Positions 1 through 9,519 of a stretch of DNA of 64,000 nucleotides are shown here, piece after piece. Positions within the stretch are counted from its first letter, which is position 1. Each line of letters starts with the position of its first letter. The notes under the pieces are model-generated. The model made no database searches. It saw nothing but the letters and a program-made list of their open reading frames with translations, and was not told the origin of the DNA. This DNA is from Labilibaculum sp. K2S (GTDB lineage Bacteria > Bacteroidota > Bacteroidia > Bacteroidales > Marinifilaceae): NCBI RefSeq assembly GCF_030372765.1, contig NZ_JAUCMW010000001.1, positions 592,928 through 656,927 on the forward strand, written 5' to 3'. The translations under genes and the position numbers were made by a program.

Positions 1-319
1 GCAAAGTTATCAAAAAAAGTCTCTAAAAAACAAATTTAAATTTCCTTTAAGTTTAATCAATTTGATTTTACGGTAATTAAAAAGGGGAGAAGGAATAGAA
101 ATAGGCCGTTAATAGAGTTATGGATTTTACAAGTAATCTATTGCTGAAGTGAACTTGACTTTCAGGAATGTTGATTGAAATATTAGAGCCTTAATTTACT
201 TGTAATGAGAATTGTGAGCTGTATTGCCCATTCACCTAAACTTGCATGTCTATGCTGTGAAACACTTTTGGTTTGTTTGCCCCGAATACGATATCTTAAA
301 TATATATAATACATTTGCA
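1..319. other. AT-rich intergenic region upstream of the cobalamin riboswitch
   Basis: I see no convincing gene on either strand. The stretch is AT-rich and presumably carries the promoter of the riboswitch-controlled operon. I could not point to a clear Bacteroidota -33/-7 promoter pair. Confidence 0.4.
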
Positions 320-512
320 TCGATTTTGGTGTTCTGCTCAGGCTACCGTCTGACGGAATGAAAAGGGAATCCGGTGAGAATCCGGAACAGTACCCGCTAC
401 TGTAAATCTCATTTTGCCATGTGCAAAATATGGTTTTTACACCGCAAGCCACTCTCAGAAATGGGGGGAAGGCTGTAAAAACTGAGATAAGTCAGGAGAC
501 CTGCCAAGTCGT
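320..512 (+). promoter_or_regulatory. Cobalamin (AdoCbl-class) riboswitch
   Basis: The conserved blocks of the B12 riboswitch appear in order. GGGAAtccGGTGAGAATCCGG is at about 364-384, followed by the ACaGtaCCCGCtACTGTaA core at about 387-404. The GCCACT and GGGGAAGGC segments lie at about 448-473. The B12 box GTCAGGAGACCTGCC is at about 491-505. It sits about 150 nt before the start of a TonB-dependent receptor gene, the usual place for B12-repressed uptake operons. Cobalamin binding would be expected to lower expression of the six genes downstream. The outer limits are approximate. Confidence 0.95.
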
Positions 513-657
513 AACTAAAGAACATTTTGCTTCCGGGAATCGAAGTATATGTATTGAACTTACGCGCGTGTTCAGTATTTATTATTCCAATTTCTTTGTT
601 TGTGTAAACATTTGGCAGCAAGATGTGATGTTTTAAAATTAAAAAAACAAAACGATC

Positions 658-2886
658 ATGCAGTTTAAAAATTACATTCTGATTGGCCTTTTTATATTGG
701 TAAGTCAGAGTTTGATTGCTCAAGTGGGGACATTGTCCGGAGCAGTCACAGAAAAGGACGGGACAAATCCTTTAATTGGTGCCAACGTTTATTTTCATGG
801 AACAACTATAGGAGCCGCTACCAACAGCGATGGGGTTTATTCGTTTCGAAATGTAAAGGCAGGAGAGTACGAAATTGTTGTTTCCTATTCGGGATATGGA
901 AGAAAAAAAGAAATCATAGAAATTAAGGAGGGAGCAAATGCTCTTGATTTTCAGTTGAATAAATCCGAGAGAGAATTGGGCGAAGTGGTAGTCACAGGTA
1001 CAGGCACACCGCATCATTTAAAAAGTGCTCCCGTTCAAACCGAACTAATCAGCAACAAGATGGTGAAGGCTGTTTCTGCATCCGGATTTGATGATTTAAT
1101 GACTGGAATCAGTCCATCATTTGATTTTAGTCCGGGCAGCATGGGAGCTTTTATGCAGCTAAACGGTTTGGGGAACGATTACATTTTGGTACTTGTTGAT
1201 GGAAAAAGAATGTACGGAGATGTTGGAGGCCAGAATGATATCAACCGCATTAATCCTGATGATATTGAACGAATTGAAGTGGTTAAAGGTGCATCTTCAT
1301 CCTTGTACGGATCGGAAGCCATTGCAGGTGTAATTAATGTGATTACCAAAAAATCGAAACGAAAAATATATGCTGAAAGCAATTCCCGTTTAAGCGAACA
1401 TGGAAACAGACAGTACTTCAATAAAGTAGGCTTTAATTTAGGGCGTTTTTCATCTCTTACAACTTATTCCAGAAAGGAATCAGACGGTTGGCAGCTAAGC
1501 AAGTTCGAAATTGACGATGATATGGATAATGATGATCCATCGGATGATGTACTTGTTGCTACAGATGCCAAACAAGTGAATGCCTTCGAGGATTACACCA
1601 TCAGTCAGCGCTTTGATTTTGCTGCAACCAATAAATTAAGCGTATATGCAATGGGATCGAAATACGAGAAGGATGTACTGCAGCCAATAACGGTAAAAAA
1701 ATATGGTTATTACTACAACGATTTTTCTTATTCGGCAGGAGCTAAGTACCTAGTTAATAAGAAAGATTACATAAGTCTCGATTTTAATTCAGATCAATTC
1801 AAGTATTACTACAAATACAATCAGAATGATATATCTTCAAAATCCGGGAAAACACTTCATTCAATAAGAGAGAAGCTTCTAAATACGGATCAAAAACGCG
1901 AAGATGTAAATCTGAAATACGTTTTTAGTCTAAAAAAGGCGCACCAATTTACATTGGGAGGAGAATATGTAAACGAAAGCCTGAAATCGGAAGGTCGGTT
2001 GGCAAATGCCAAAGAAGATGCTTATACCCTTTCTGCATTTGCTCAGGATGAAATCAAACTAATTAAGAACCTCTCTTTGGTAGCTGGTGTTCGTTACGTA
2101 AAGCACAAAGAATTTGGTAATGATTTTACACCAAAATTATCCACACTTTACAAATTCAGCAATTTTAATTTTAGAGCAACCTATGCGAAAGGTTTTAAGG
2201 CTCCAACATTAAAAGAGTTGTACTATCATTACGAAAAAGCAGGGAATCTCTACTTGGGAAATACCAATTTGGATGCGCAAAAATCTGATTACTATTCTTT
2301 TTCGGTAGAATACATTGTTTCAAAATTATCGCTTAGTCTATCGGCCTATCAAAATAGTGTTGATGATATGATTTCCTACCAAACAGTTGAAACAAGTGCT
2401 GCAGATAAAGCTGATGGAATTAAAAAAACACGTCAGCATTACAACATTGGAGAAACAAAATCACAAGGAATCGATTTTCTTTTTAATGTGAAAGTTGGTG
2501 GCGGCTTTACTCTAGGCGGAGGATACTCCTATGTAGATGCCATGAATGAGACAGATGACATTCGTTTGGAAAATACAGCTCAAAATTATGCCAATTTCCG
2601 TTTGCTGTATGACAGAAACTGGAAAGATTATGCTTTAAACGTAAGTTTGATTGGCCGAATTCAGGATGAGAAATTTTATGAAGGTGAAAAAAATGCCGAC
2701 GGATATAATTTATGGAAACTGACAAGCTCGCATCGGTTTACAAGTGCAGGAACATCTCTTGAAATAACTGCCGGAGTTGATAATATCTTCGACTACGTAG
2801 ATGACAGTCCTTACGGATCTCATTACGGCACTTTAAATCCGGGACGAACCGTATTTATTGGCTGTAACATCAAATTTGCAAAATAG
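658..2886 (+). CDS. btuB: TonB-dependent outer-membrane receptor, BtuB-like
   Basis: This 742-aa protein has a signal peptide (residues 1-21, ending SLIAQ). A carboxypeptidase-regulatory-like domain follows at about 24-105 (GAVTEKDGTNPLIGANVY), then a plug domain at about 115-230 (LVDGKRMYGDVGG, IERIEVVKGASSSLYGSEA). The rest is a 22-stranded-type barrel ending in an aromatic-rich C-terminus. It would take a corrinoid across the outer membrane with TonB energy. The substrate is inferred from the cobalamin riboswitch about 150 nt upstream and the ABC importer genes in the same operon. Another corrinoid such as cobinamide is possible. The PepSY gene follows after about 100 nt. Confidence 0.9.
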   Translation: MQFKNYILIGLFILVSQSLIAQVGTLSGAVTEKDGTNPLIGANVYFHGTTIGAATNSDGVYSFRNVKAGEYEIVVSYSGYGRKKEIIEIKEGANALDFQLNKSERELGEVVVTGTGTPHHLKSAPVQTELISNKMVKAVSASGFDDLMTGISPSFDFSPGSMGAFMQLNGLGNDYILVLVDGKRMYGDVGGQNDINRINPDDIERIEVVKGASSSLYGSEAIAGVINVITKKSKRKIYAESNSRLSEHGNRQYFNKVGFNLGRFSSLTTYSRKESDGWQLSKFEIDDDMDNDDPSDDVLVATDAKQVNAFEDYTISQRFDFAATNKLSVYAMGSKYEKDVLQPITVKKYGYYYNDFSYSAGAKYLVNKKDYISLDFNSDQFKYYYKYNQNDISSKSGKTLHSIREKLLNTDQKREDVNLKYVFSLKKAHQFTLGGEYVNESLKSEGRLANAKEDAYTLSAFAQDEIKLIKNLSLVAGVRYVKHKEFGNDFTPKLSTLYKFSNFNFRATYAKGFKAPTLKELYYHYEKAGNLYLGNTNLDAQKSDYYSFSVEYIVSKLSLSLSAYQNSVDDMISYQTVETSAADKADGIKKTRQHYNIGETKSQGIDFLFNVKVGGGFTLGGGYSYVDAMNETDDIRLENTAQNYANFRLLYDRNWKDYALNVSLIGRIQDEKFYEGEKNADGYNLWKLTSSHRFTSAGTSLEITAGVDNIFDYVDDSPYGSHYGTLNPGRTVFIGCNIKFAK

Positions 2887-2985
2887 AATACACATTTATC
2901 TGCATAAGGCAAATTCCCTGAACTGTTTAAAAATTAGAAATTCCTGATCAGGGGATTTGCTCTTTGCCAATTTTGATACCCTAAG

Positions 2986-4500
2986 ATGAGCAGATTAAAA
3001 AATATTATTCTCCAAATTCACAATCTATCAGGAAGTGTACTCAGCCTGATGTTTGTGATTTGGTTTTTATCAGGTTTTGTCCTGATTTTCGCAGGTTTTC
3101 CTCATGCTTCAAAAGAAGAAAGGTTTCTGCATCTGTCTTTTTTAACAAAGTCTGACTTTGATTCCATTCAAGCTCCTTCTGAGAATTTTACGGGCGAAAT
3201 AGAATTAGAGAAAATGAATGGAAATCCGGTTTACAGAGTTTATTCCGGAAGAAAATCGCAGAAAGTATACAATGCCGTTTCTTTGAACGAAAGTGAAAAA
3301 ACAACAGAGAAAGACGCAGTAAATATAGCGGAGGATTTTACGGGTGCGAAACTTCAATCGGTTGAAAAGATTGAAGAATTAGACCAGTGGATTCCTTGGG
3401 CCTACTACAATTCCTTACTTCCTATCTACAAATGTTATTTAAACGATAAGGATCATACACGGATTTACATTTCTGAGAAAACAGGCAGTATCATCCAGGA
3501 AACAACAAGAAAAAGCCGTTGGGCCGCACGACTGGGAGCCATTCCTCATTGGATTTACTTTAAATCACTGCGCCTGGAAAAAGGGCTTTGGCTAAAGGTA
3601 GTGGCCTCGATTTCTTTTCTGGGTATTCTGGTAAGTATTACTGGTTTGGTGGCAGGCTTTATTCGTTTGAAGAAAAGAAAGAAAAATTCACAGTGGACAG
3701 AATTTAGTCCTTATAAAAAGTTTTGGTACAAGTGGCATCACATCACAGGTTTTCTGTTTGGTTTTTTTGTATTCACGTTTATTTTGAGTGGCTTTTTCTC
3801 TGTTGTAGATATTCCCAAAAGCCTGGTGCCGGTACATGCAAAAGTATCTGCTAAAAAAGTATGGAATCAGAAATCTGATGTGAAACAGCATGCAGCAATA
3901 TCAATGTCTGATTTATGGAATGCAATTGAGGACAATAAACCAATCCGAAAAGTAGTTTGGAAAACCGTTATGAATCAGGCCTGCTTTTGGGTGTATCGGG
4001 ATCAGTTTGAATTGCCGGATGTGTATGTTGCCGAAGCTGATGGTGTTTTTGCAAAATCGGATTATTCCGAAAAGGAAATCAGCAGTTGGTGCAAAAGTGC
4101 ATTTGCCGGCACCAATTACGATGTAAAGGAGTTGAACGAATTTGATGCCTACTATCAAAAATCCGGGATGTGGGGACGCCCTTTGCCGGTATGGCAACTG
4201 AGTTTACGCGATGCTGATCATACCTGCATGTATATTCATCCGAAAACGGGAGAAGTCATCAAAAGCTACAACAGCAATGACAGAGGACGCCGTTGGTTAT
4301 ACAAATCTCTGCACACTTTGGATTTCCCATTTTTAAAACAACACGAATGGTTAAGAAAGTTCTTGCTGCTGTTTCTTTCGTTGGGAGGAACCGTGGTAAG
4401 TGTATCAGGTTTTGTGTTGGGAATAAAATGGATCCGGAGAAAAGCTAAAAAATCACTGCCGGCAAGATTGAAACCGGTTAAAATAAAATCCAATGATTAA
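2986..4500 (+). CDS. PepSY-associated transmembrane protein
   Basis: This 504-aa inner-membrane protein matches the PepSY-TM layout. TM segments lie near residues 13-35, 205-228, 252-277 and 458-483, with two periplasmic PepSY-like blocks between them (about 80-190 and 300-440, each ending in a tract like YISEKTGSI or YIHPKTGEV). Histidines sit at the membrane edges (PHWIYFKSLR, KWHHITG). Homologues often accompany TonB receptors for iron or corrinoids, and some are thought to pass electrons to the periplasm. Its position between the receptor and cbiK suggests work on the incoming cofactor, for example reduction, but this is inference. It overlaps the next gene by 8 nt. Confidence 0.8.
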   Translation: MSRLKNIILQIHNLSGSVLSLMFVIWFLSGFVLIFAGFPHASKEERFLHLSFLTKSDFDSIQAPSENFTGEIELEKMNGNPVYRVYSGRKSQKVYNAVSLNESEKTTEKDAVNIAEDFTGAKLQSVEKIEELDQWIPWAYYNSLLPIYKCYLNDKDHTRIYISEKTGSIIQETTRKSRWAARLGAIPHWIYFKSLRLEKGLWLKVVASISFLGILVSITGLVAGFIRLKKRKKNSQWTEFSPYKKFWYKWHHITGFLFGFFVFTFILSGFFSVVDIPKSLVPVHAKVSAKKVWNQKSDVKQHAAISMSDLWNAIEDNKPIRKVVWKTVMNQACFWVYRDQFELPDVYVAEADGVFAKSDYSEKEISSWCKSAFAGTNYDVKELNEFDAYYQKSGMWGRPLPVWQLSLRDADHTCMYIHPKTGEVIKSYNSNDRGRRWLYKSLHTLDFPFLKQHEWLRKFLLLFLSLGGTVVSVSGFVLGIKWIRRKAKKSLPARLKPVKIKSND

Positions 4501-5389
4501 AAAAAATCAGTTCAGTAAATTTTTAAAGACAGGCTTGTTCCTGCTCCTAATAACATTTTCATTTATGACTGCAGCTCATACAAAAAAAGCGAATAAAACA
4601 GGAATTCTATTGGTCTCCTTTGGTTCCAGTTATCCCGAAACCCGGGCAACCTTTCAACACATCGAAGCGGAAGTGAAAGTCGCGTTTCCAGATTTGGAAA
4701 TACATTGGGCTTTTACATCAAAAATAATCCGCAATAAACTTCGCTCACGTGGTGAAACGATTGATTCGCCTGCCGAAGCTTTAGCTAAAATGGGAGAGGA
4801 AGGTTTCACGAATGTTGCGGTTCAGTCTCTGCATGTAATTCCCGGAGAAGAATATGAAAATTTGAAAACAACAGTGGAAGCATTTTTTGGAATGCCAAAA
4901 GGAATTGATCAGGTTCAATTGGGCAAGCCGTTGCTGTATCATCAAAATGACATTGAAAATTTAGGTGATGTTTTGTTGCAAAATTTACCGGAAGGAATGG
5001 TGAAAGGCGATGTTGTTGTTTTTATGGGGCATGGCACGCATCATCCTGCAAATGTATATTATCCGGGCATGCAGTACTATTTATGGCAAAAAAATCCCAA
5101 TGTATTTTTGGCTACAGTTGAGGGGTATCCTGAATTGAATCAGGTAATTGAGAAATTGGAAACCCGAAAGGTAAACAAAGTATGGCTGCTTCCTTTTATG
5201 ACTATTGCCGGCGATCATGCCCGAAACGATATGGCGGGTGAAGAGGAAGAGAGTTGGAGATCAGTATTGGAAGCCAAGGGGTACAAAACAGAAGTCGTTT
5301 TGAGAGGAATGGCAGATCAGGATGATGTGGTTCGCATTTGGATTGAACACCTGAAAGAAGTACTGGTTGAACTCAAATCAAAAAAATAA
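4493..5389 (+). CDS. cbiK: CbiK-type sirohydrochlorin cobaltochelatase homologue with signal peptide
   Basis: This 298-aa protein has the class II chelatase fold. After GILLVSFGSSYPETR comes the first active-site His in LHVIPGEEYE (His114), and the second is in FMGHGTHHPAN (His180). These match the two metal-binding histidines of Salmonella CbiK. Unlike cytoplasmic CbiK it begins with a basic, hydrophobic export signal (about residues 1-29), as in the periplasmic CbiK-P of Desulfovibrio. It overlaps the PepSY gene by 8 nt. No cobalamin biosynthesis genes are nearby, so the likely role is periplasmic handling of a tetrapyrrole or cobalt during uptake rather than de novo synthesis. Confidence 0.85.
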   Translation: MIKKNQFSKFLKTGLFLLLITFSFMTAAHTKKANKTGILLVSFGSSYPETRATFQHIEAEVKVAFPDLEIHWAFTSKIIRNKLRSRGETIDSPAEALAKMGEEGFTNVAVQSLHVIPGEEYENLKTTVEAFFGMPKGIDQVQLGKPLLYHQNDIENLGDVLLQNLPEGMVKGDVVVFMGHGTHHPANVYYPGMQYYLWQKNPNVFLATVEGYPELNQVIEKLETRKVNKVWLLPFMTIAGDHARNDMAGEEEESWRSVLEAKGYKTEVVLRGMADQDDVVRIWIEHLKEVLVELKSKK

Positions 5390-5456
5390 GCTTTGGGAAT
5401 TAAGAACAGGATCTGCAATTACAATAGCATTCATTCTAAGCATTAAATCAAAATTT

Positions 5457-6581
5457 ATGGAAAGAAAGGCCTTCATTTTTAGTAATATACTACTTCTTTT
5501 ATTCGCGCTAAGTAGTTGTAAATCAAATGAAAAAGAGATTCGTACTGAATCTGGAAAGTATCAGAAAGTAGAATTGAAGTATGCTAAAGGCTTTGAGATT
5601 TTTAATTCCGATAAGGATCAGGTTCTAAGAATTTATAATGGCAAAGCGAATGACTCAACTTATCAGGAATTTAAATTGGTGAGAGAGAAATTGGCAGGAG
5701 ATAAGAGTCCGAATACCATTCAGGTTCCTTGTAAAAAGATCATCTGTTTGTCGTCCACTCAATTGACCTACTTTTTTGCATTACAAGATATTGACCGTAT
5801 TGTGGCGACCAACAGCAGCCGGCACTTGTTTCATGAAGGTATTAACAAGCGAATAGAAGATGGCTGTGTAAAACGGGTTGGAAAAGAGGGGCATTTTAAT
5901 ACCGAATTGATTGCAGGTTTGAATCCTGATTTAATTATTGTTTCTCCCTACAAATCGGGTGGTTACGATGCTTTGAAGAATTTGGGGATTCCTTTGGTTC
6001 CTATGGCAGCTTACGATGAAAAATCACCGTTGGGGAGAGCCGAATGGATAAAAATGATTGCTCCTTTTGTTGGAAAAGAAAAGCAGGCCGATTCTTTGTT
6101 TCAGAAAATAGCCTTTCGATATGATTCCCTTAAAACCCTTACTGAAAAAGTGAAAATACGACCAACAGTATTCTCAGGAAAAATGAAGTCGGGAACTTGG
6201 TATGTGCCGGGAGGGAAAAGTTTTTACGCCAATTATTTCCGCGATGCCGGAGCCAAATATATTATTGAGGACGATAAACAAGGAGCTTATCCCTTGGGTT
6301 TCGAAAGTGTTTACACCAAAGCGGCCAATGCCGATTTTTGGCGGATTCTGGTTCCCGAACCCTTAGGTTTTGGGCGCAAAGCACTGATTGAGCAGGACGT
6401 TCGCTATGCCGATTTTAAAGCCTATAAAAAGGGAAATGTAATCATGTGCAACATCAGAGAGAAACCCTATTATGAGCAAAATGCCATGAAACCCGATGTG
6501 ATATTGGCAGATTACATTCATTTCTTTCATCCCAATTTGCTGCCCAATTACAAACCGGAATTTTATGAAGTTTTAAAGTGA
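5457..6581 (+). CDS. btuF: Corrinoid ABC transporter substrate-binding lipoprotein (BtuF/FecB family)
   Basis: With the ATG at 5457 this is a 374-aa lipoprotein with lipobox LSSC (Cys21). A start further upstream at 5367 would overlap cbiK and hide the signal peptide, so it was not used. The periplasmic-binding-protein type 2 fold shows in IICLSSTQLTYFFALQDID, a substrate-cleft region VGKEGHFNTELIAGLNPDLIIV, and PLGFESVYTKAANADFWRI. It would capture the corrinoid delivered by the TonB receptor and hand it to the permease, whose gene overlaps this one by 4 nt. Ferric siderophore binding is the alternative; the riboswitch argues for a corrinoid. Confidence 0.88.
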   Translation: MERKAFIFSNILLLLFALSSCKSNEKEIRTESGKYQKVELKYAKGFEIFNSDKDQVLRIYNGKANDSTYQEFKLVREKLAGDKSPNTIQVPCKKIICLSSTQLTYFFALQDIDRIVATNSSRHLFHEGINKRIEDGCVKRVGKEGHFNTELIAGLNPDLIIVSPYKSGGYDALKNLGIPLVPMAAYDEKSPLGRAEWIKMIAPFVGKEKQADSLFQKIAFRYDSLKTLTEKVKIRPTVFSGKMKSGTWYVPGGKSFYANYFRDAGAKYIIEDDKQGAYPLGFESVYTKAANADFWRILVPEPLGFGRKALIEQDVRYADFKAYKKGNVIMCNIREKPYYEQNAMKPDVILADYIHFFHPNLLPNYKPEFYEVLK

Positions 6582-7627
6582 ATCCTATGACACCTATTTT
6601 TCAGAGAAAATCAGTTCTTATTCCTTTATCTCTTGGTTTTTTGTTGATTTTGGCCGCTTTAAATCTGGCATTGGGATCGGTCAATATCCCTATTGCTGAA
6701 GTAGTCGATATTGTAACAGGAAAAGGATCGTCCAATGTTATTTGGGAGAATATCCTGCTGCGAACCCGATTGCCGCAAACCATAGTAGCTTTAGGAGCAG
6801 GTATGGCTCTCGGAGTAGCCGGACTGCTAATGCAAACGCTTTTTCGAAATCCTTTGGCAGGTCCTTCGGTATTGGGAATTTCTTCGGGTTCGAGTTTGGG
6901 CGTTGGCTTTGTTCTTTTGGTGGCAGGGCAGGTTTGGGGATTTTCGTTTTCCCGATTGGGCATTTGGGGCGATTTAGCCATAATTACAGCCTCGTTGGGA
7001 GGTGCTTTTGCTGTTTTAGCTTTGATCCTGTTCATCTCGCATAAAATTGGAGGAACCTTGAGTGTGCTTATCATCGGAGTGATGATTGGTTATCTGTCTA
7101 ATTCAGTGGTGGGTGTATTGAAATTCTATAGCATGGAAGAAGATGTGCACAACTATGTAATATGGGGATTGGGCAGTTTTTCGCGCATGTCGGTTGACCG
7201 AGCCTATTTGTTTGCGATAATTACTATTGTACCCTCCTTACTTGCTTTGTTTTTAAGCAAATCGCTGAATTTAATGGCTTTGGGCGATCGGTATGCCAGC
7301 AATTTAGGATTAAAGATCAAGCGGGCACGCTTGCTGATCATTTTATGTGCAGGAACATTAACTGCTATTGTAACTGCCTTTTGCGGTCCCATTATTTTTA
7401 TAGGCATGGCCGTTCCGCATCTGGCAAAATTGGTATCCCGCACAAGCAATCATTTATATTTAATTTGTAATGCCTGCATTTTAGGAGCAGCAACAGCATT
7501 GCTTTGTAATTTGCTGGCCCGTCTTCCGGGAATGGAGAGCGAATTGCCTATTAATTCGGTAACTGCTTTTATTGGTGCACCGGTTGTTATCTCAGTAATC
7601 TGGAAAAAACGCAAAGAAAATTTTTAG
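6578..7627 (+). CDS. btuC: FecCD/BtuC-family ABC transporter permease
   Basis: This 349-aa protein has about ten hydrophobic segments and the family signatures RTRLPQTIVALGAGMALGVAG, LFRNPLAGPSVLGISSG and FIGMAVPHLAKL. It would form the inner-membrane channel of the cobalamin importer with the ATPase gene 9 nt downstream. The GTG at 6578 overlaps the btuF stop codon. An ATG at 6587 is an equally likely start and changes only three residues. The length is normal for BtuC (about 330 aa). Confidence 0.92.
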   Translation: MNPMTPIFQRKSVLIPLSLGFLLILAALNLALGSVNIPIAEVVDIVTGKGSSNVIWENILLRTRLPQTIVALGAGMALGVAGLLMQTLFRNPLAGPSVLGISSGSSLGVGFVLLVAGQVWGFSFSRLGIWGDLAIITASLGGAFAVLALILFISHKIGGTLSVLIIGVMIGYLSNSVVGVLKFYSMEEDVHNYVIWGLGSFSRMSVDRAYLFAIITIVPSLLALFLSKSLNLMALGDRYASNLGLKIKRARLLIILCAGTLTAIVTAFCGPIIFIGMAVPHLAKLVSRTSNHLYLICNACILGAATALLCNLLARLPGMESELPINSVTAFIGAPVVISVIWKKRKENF

Positions 7628-7636
7628 CCCTTTAGC

Positions 7637-8680
7637 ATGAATAAAAACCTACTTCACATTAGAAATCTTTCGATAGGTTACGGCAGCAAAATTGTGGCCG
7701 GCGATTTATCAGCCATTATTCCGTCAGGAGAATTAATTTGCCTTTTGGGATCAAACGGGACAGGAAAAAGTACTTTGATGCGCAGTATTTGTGGTTTTCA
7801 ACCTGTTTTGGGAGGTTTAATTGTGATTGATAATCGGGAAGTTCATCAATTGAACGAAAAGGAGTTGTCAAAACAGATTGCAGTGGTGTTAACCGATAGA
7901 GTTGTTGTTCCGAATGCGAGTGTGCAGGAATTGGTAGGTTATGGCCGCAGTCCTTACACAGGGATGTTGGGACGATTGAACGGAATGGATAAAATTATTG
8001 TAGCACGTGCCATGGAGCAGTGTGGAATTGCACACAAAAAAGACAGCTTGCTTACTTCTTTAAGCGACGGGGAAAGACAAAAAGCTTTTATCGCCAAAGC
8101 TCTTGCTCAGGATACGCCGCTAATTATATTGGACGAACCAACTGCTTTTTTAGATTTGCCCGCCAGAGTTGAGATCATGCAGTTGTTACGGGATATTGCC
8201 AATACATCCGGAAAATCGATTTTGATGTCGACCCACGATCTGGATTTGGCTTTGCAACTATCGGATCGATTGTGGTTGCTGCAAAATGGAGGTCCTTTAA
8301 TTACAGGTAGTCCGGAAGATTTACTGCTTAAAAATGCCTTTCAAAAAATGTTTCAGCACAAAGGAATTGTGTTCGATAACAAGACTGGTTTATTTAAAGT
8401 GATGCATGCCCAACACTCACAGGTAGCAGTAAAAGGTCATGGATTTGAATATGTTTTACTTCGGCGGGCCTTATCCCGAAAAGGGGTTAGGCTTGTAAAA
8501 GCAAATCCGGAAGACTGCAACCGCCTTGAGGTGAATAAAGATGCCCAAAAACCATTCTCCTTGTATGTCGACGACCAATGCATACAGTCTGAAGACTCTG
8601 TTGAAGTTTTTGTTAATCGCGTATTGGCTGCAAAGAGTTTGCTTGAGGTACAAAGTGAATCACGTGTACTGTCTGAATAA
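7637..8680 (+). CDS. btuD: Corrinoid ABC transporter ATPase with C-terminal extension
   Basis: This 347-aa protein is a complete FepC/BtuD-type ATPase: Walker A GSNGTGKST (38-46), signature LSDGERQ (142-148), Walker B LIILDEP (162-168) and H-loop His200. BtuD-type ATPases usually end near residue 250-260. This one carries about 90 extra residues (about 255-347), including ALSRKGVRLVKANPEDCNRL, which look like a small alpha/beta regulatory domain of unknown role. It is the last gene of the riboswitch operon. I saw no strong terminator directly after it, only a weak hairpin near 8717-8737. Confidence 0.9.
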   Translation: MNKNLLHIRNLSIGYGSKIVAGDLSAIIPSGELICLLGSNGTGKSTLMRSICGFQPVLGGLIVIDNREVHQLNEKELSKQIAVVLTDRVVVPNASVQELVGYGRSPYTGMLGRLNGMDKIIVARAMEQCGIAHKKDSLLTSLSDGERQKAFIAKALAQDTPLIILDEPTAFLDLPARVEIMQLLRDIANTSGKSILMSTHDLDLALQLSDRLWLLQNGGPLITGSPEDLLLKNAFQKMFQHKGIVFDNKTGLFKVMHAQHSQVAVKGHGFEYVLLRRALSRKGVRLVKANPEDCNRLEVNKDAQKPFSLYVDDQCIQSEDSVEVFVNRVLAAKSLLEVQSESRVLSE

Positions 8681-8945
8681 ACTAAAATTCCACTTCCCGT
8701 TTAGAATTGCTTGAAAATGAGATTTTCTTTGTCTCATGAATGAAGGCTTTGTGTCCCTTGCTTTTCTTTTAGCCCTATGTTTTTCACACTTTTCTGAACT
8801 ACAGCAATTACTTGAAAAATAGAATCTAATAAGGATAATATTTACATATTTTGTTAATTTTGAAAACAATCAAAAATTTCAGACTATAATTTCGGATACA
8901 ATAGATTCCAAAAAGGATTATTACAAAAAATGTTTGTGTAAGGTC
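8681..8945. other. Intergenic region after the corrinoid uptake operon
   Basis: No gene is supported. A short inverted repeat ATGAGA/TCTCAT lies near 8717-8737 without a following T-run. The rest is AT-rich up to the REP palindrome at 8946. Confidence 0.4.
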
Positions 8946-8969
8946 AGAGACGCGATGCATCGCGTCTCT
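8946..8969. repeat. REP palindrome (copy 1), upstream of the RAYT remnant
   Basis: This is a perfect 24-bp palindrome centred on GACGCGATGCATCGCGTC. The same core recurs inside the transposase gene at 9287-9306, with decayed versions near 9518-9540 and 9570-9590. Such palindromes around a REP-associated tyrosine transposase are the expected substrate of that enzyme. Confidence 0.85.
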
Positions 8970-8987
8970 ACAGAATAATAAATAAAA

Positions 8988-9519
8988 ATGGCAGCAAAAT
9001 TTCAAAATAAATACCGCATACCGTCCGCCCGATTAAAAGATTGGGATTACGGATCGAATGCCATTTATTTTGTAACCATTTGCACCCACGAACGCGAACA
9101 TTATTTTGGCGAAATTACCAATGGTAAAATGATATTGAATGAAATTGGGGAATTGGCCGCAAGCGAATGGATGAAAACACCCGAAATCAGACCCGATATG
9201 AATTTGGAATTGGGCGAATTTGTAATCATGCCAAATCATTTTCATGTCCTAATCACCATTGGCAAAAATAATTACAATACCGGTACAGACGCGATGCATC
9301 GCGTCTCTACGTTCGGATCACAATCTAAAAATTTGGCATCAATCATTCGCGGATTCAAATCATCTGTAACCATCAATGCCCGAAATCAATTCTAATTTCG
9401 CATGGCAAACCCGGTTTCACGATCATATTGCGGGTGATTTTGCTTCCTGTCACAGAATTGAACAATACATACAAAACAATCCAGGCAACTGGAAAAATGA
9501 CGAAATGTATGAATGGTAA
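8988..9519 (+). pseudogene. REP-associated tyrosine transposase (Y1/IS200-like), frameshifted
   Basis: The first frame (8988-9395, 135 aa) carries the Y1 transposase hallmarks FVTICTHERE and the HUH-like VIMPNHFHVLI. It stops at a TAA at 9393. The missing C-terminus continues in the next frame from about 9388 to a TAA at 9517-9519, with NFAWQTRFHDHI, HRIEQYIQNNPGNW and a final EMYEW typical of this family. A single-base change therefore splits the gene. A REP palindrome lies inside the first part (9287-9306) and is read in frame as TDAMHRVS. RAYTs mobilise REP sequences; this copy is probably inactive unless the shift is a sequencing error or is recoded. Confidence 0.85.
9287..9306. repeat. 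REP palindrome (copy 2), inside the RAYT coding sequence
   Basis: The core GACGCGATGCATCGCGTC here is identical to copy 1 at 8946-8969. It interrupts the transposase between IGKNNYNTG and TFGSQSKNLA without breaking the reading frame. Confidence 0.85.

Noticed and set aside
6601..7074. A long (157-codon) open frame on the minus strand inside the permease gene
   Set aside because: It is antisense to a well-supported BtuC-family gene, and its composition is the mirror of that gene's hydrophobic codons.
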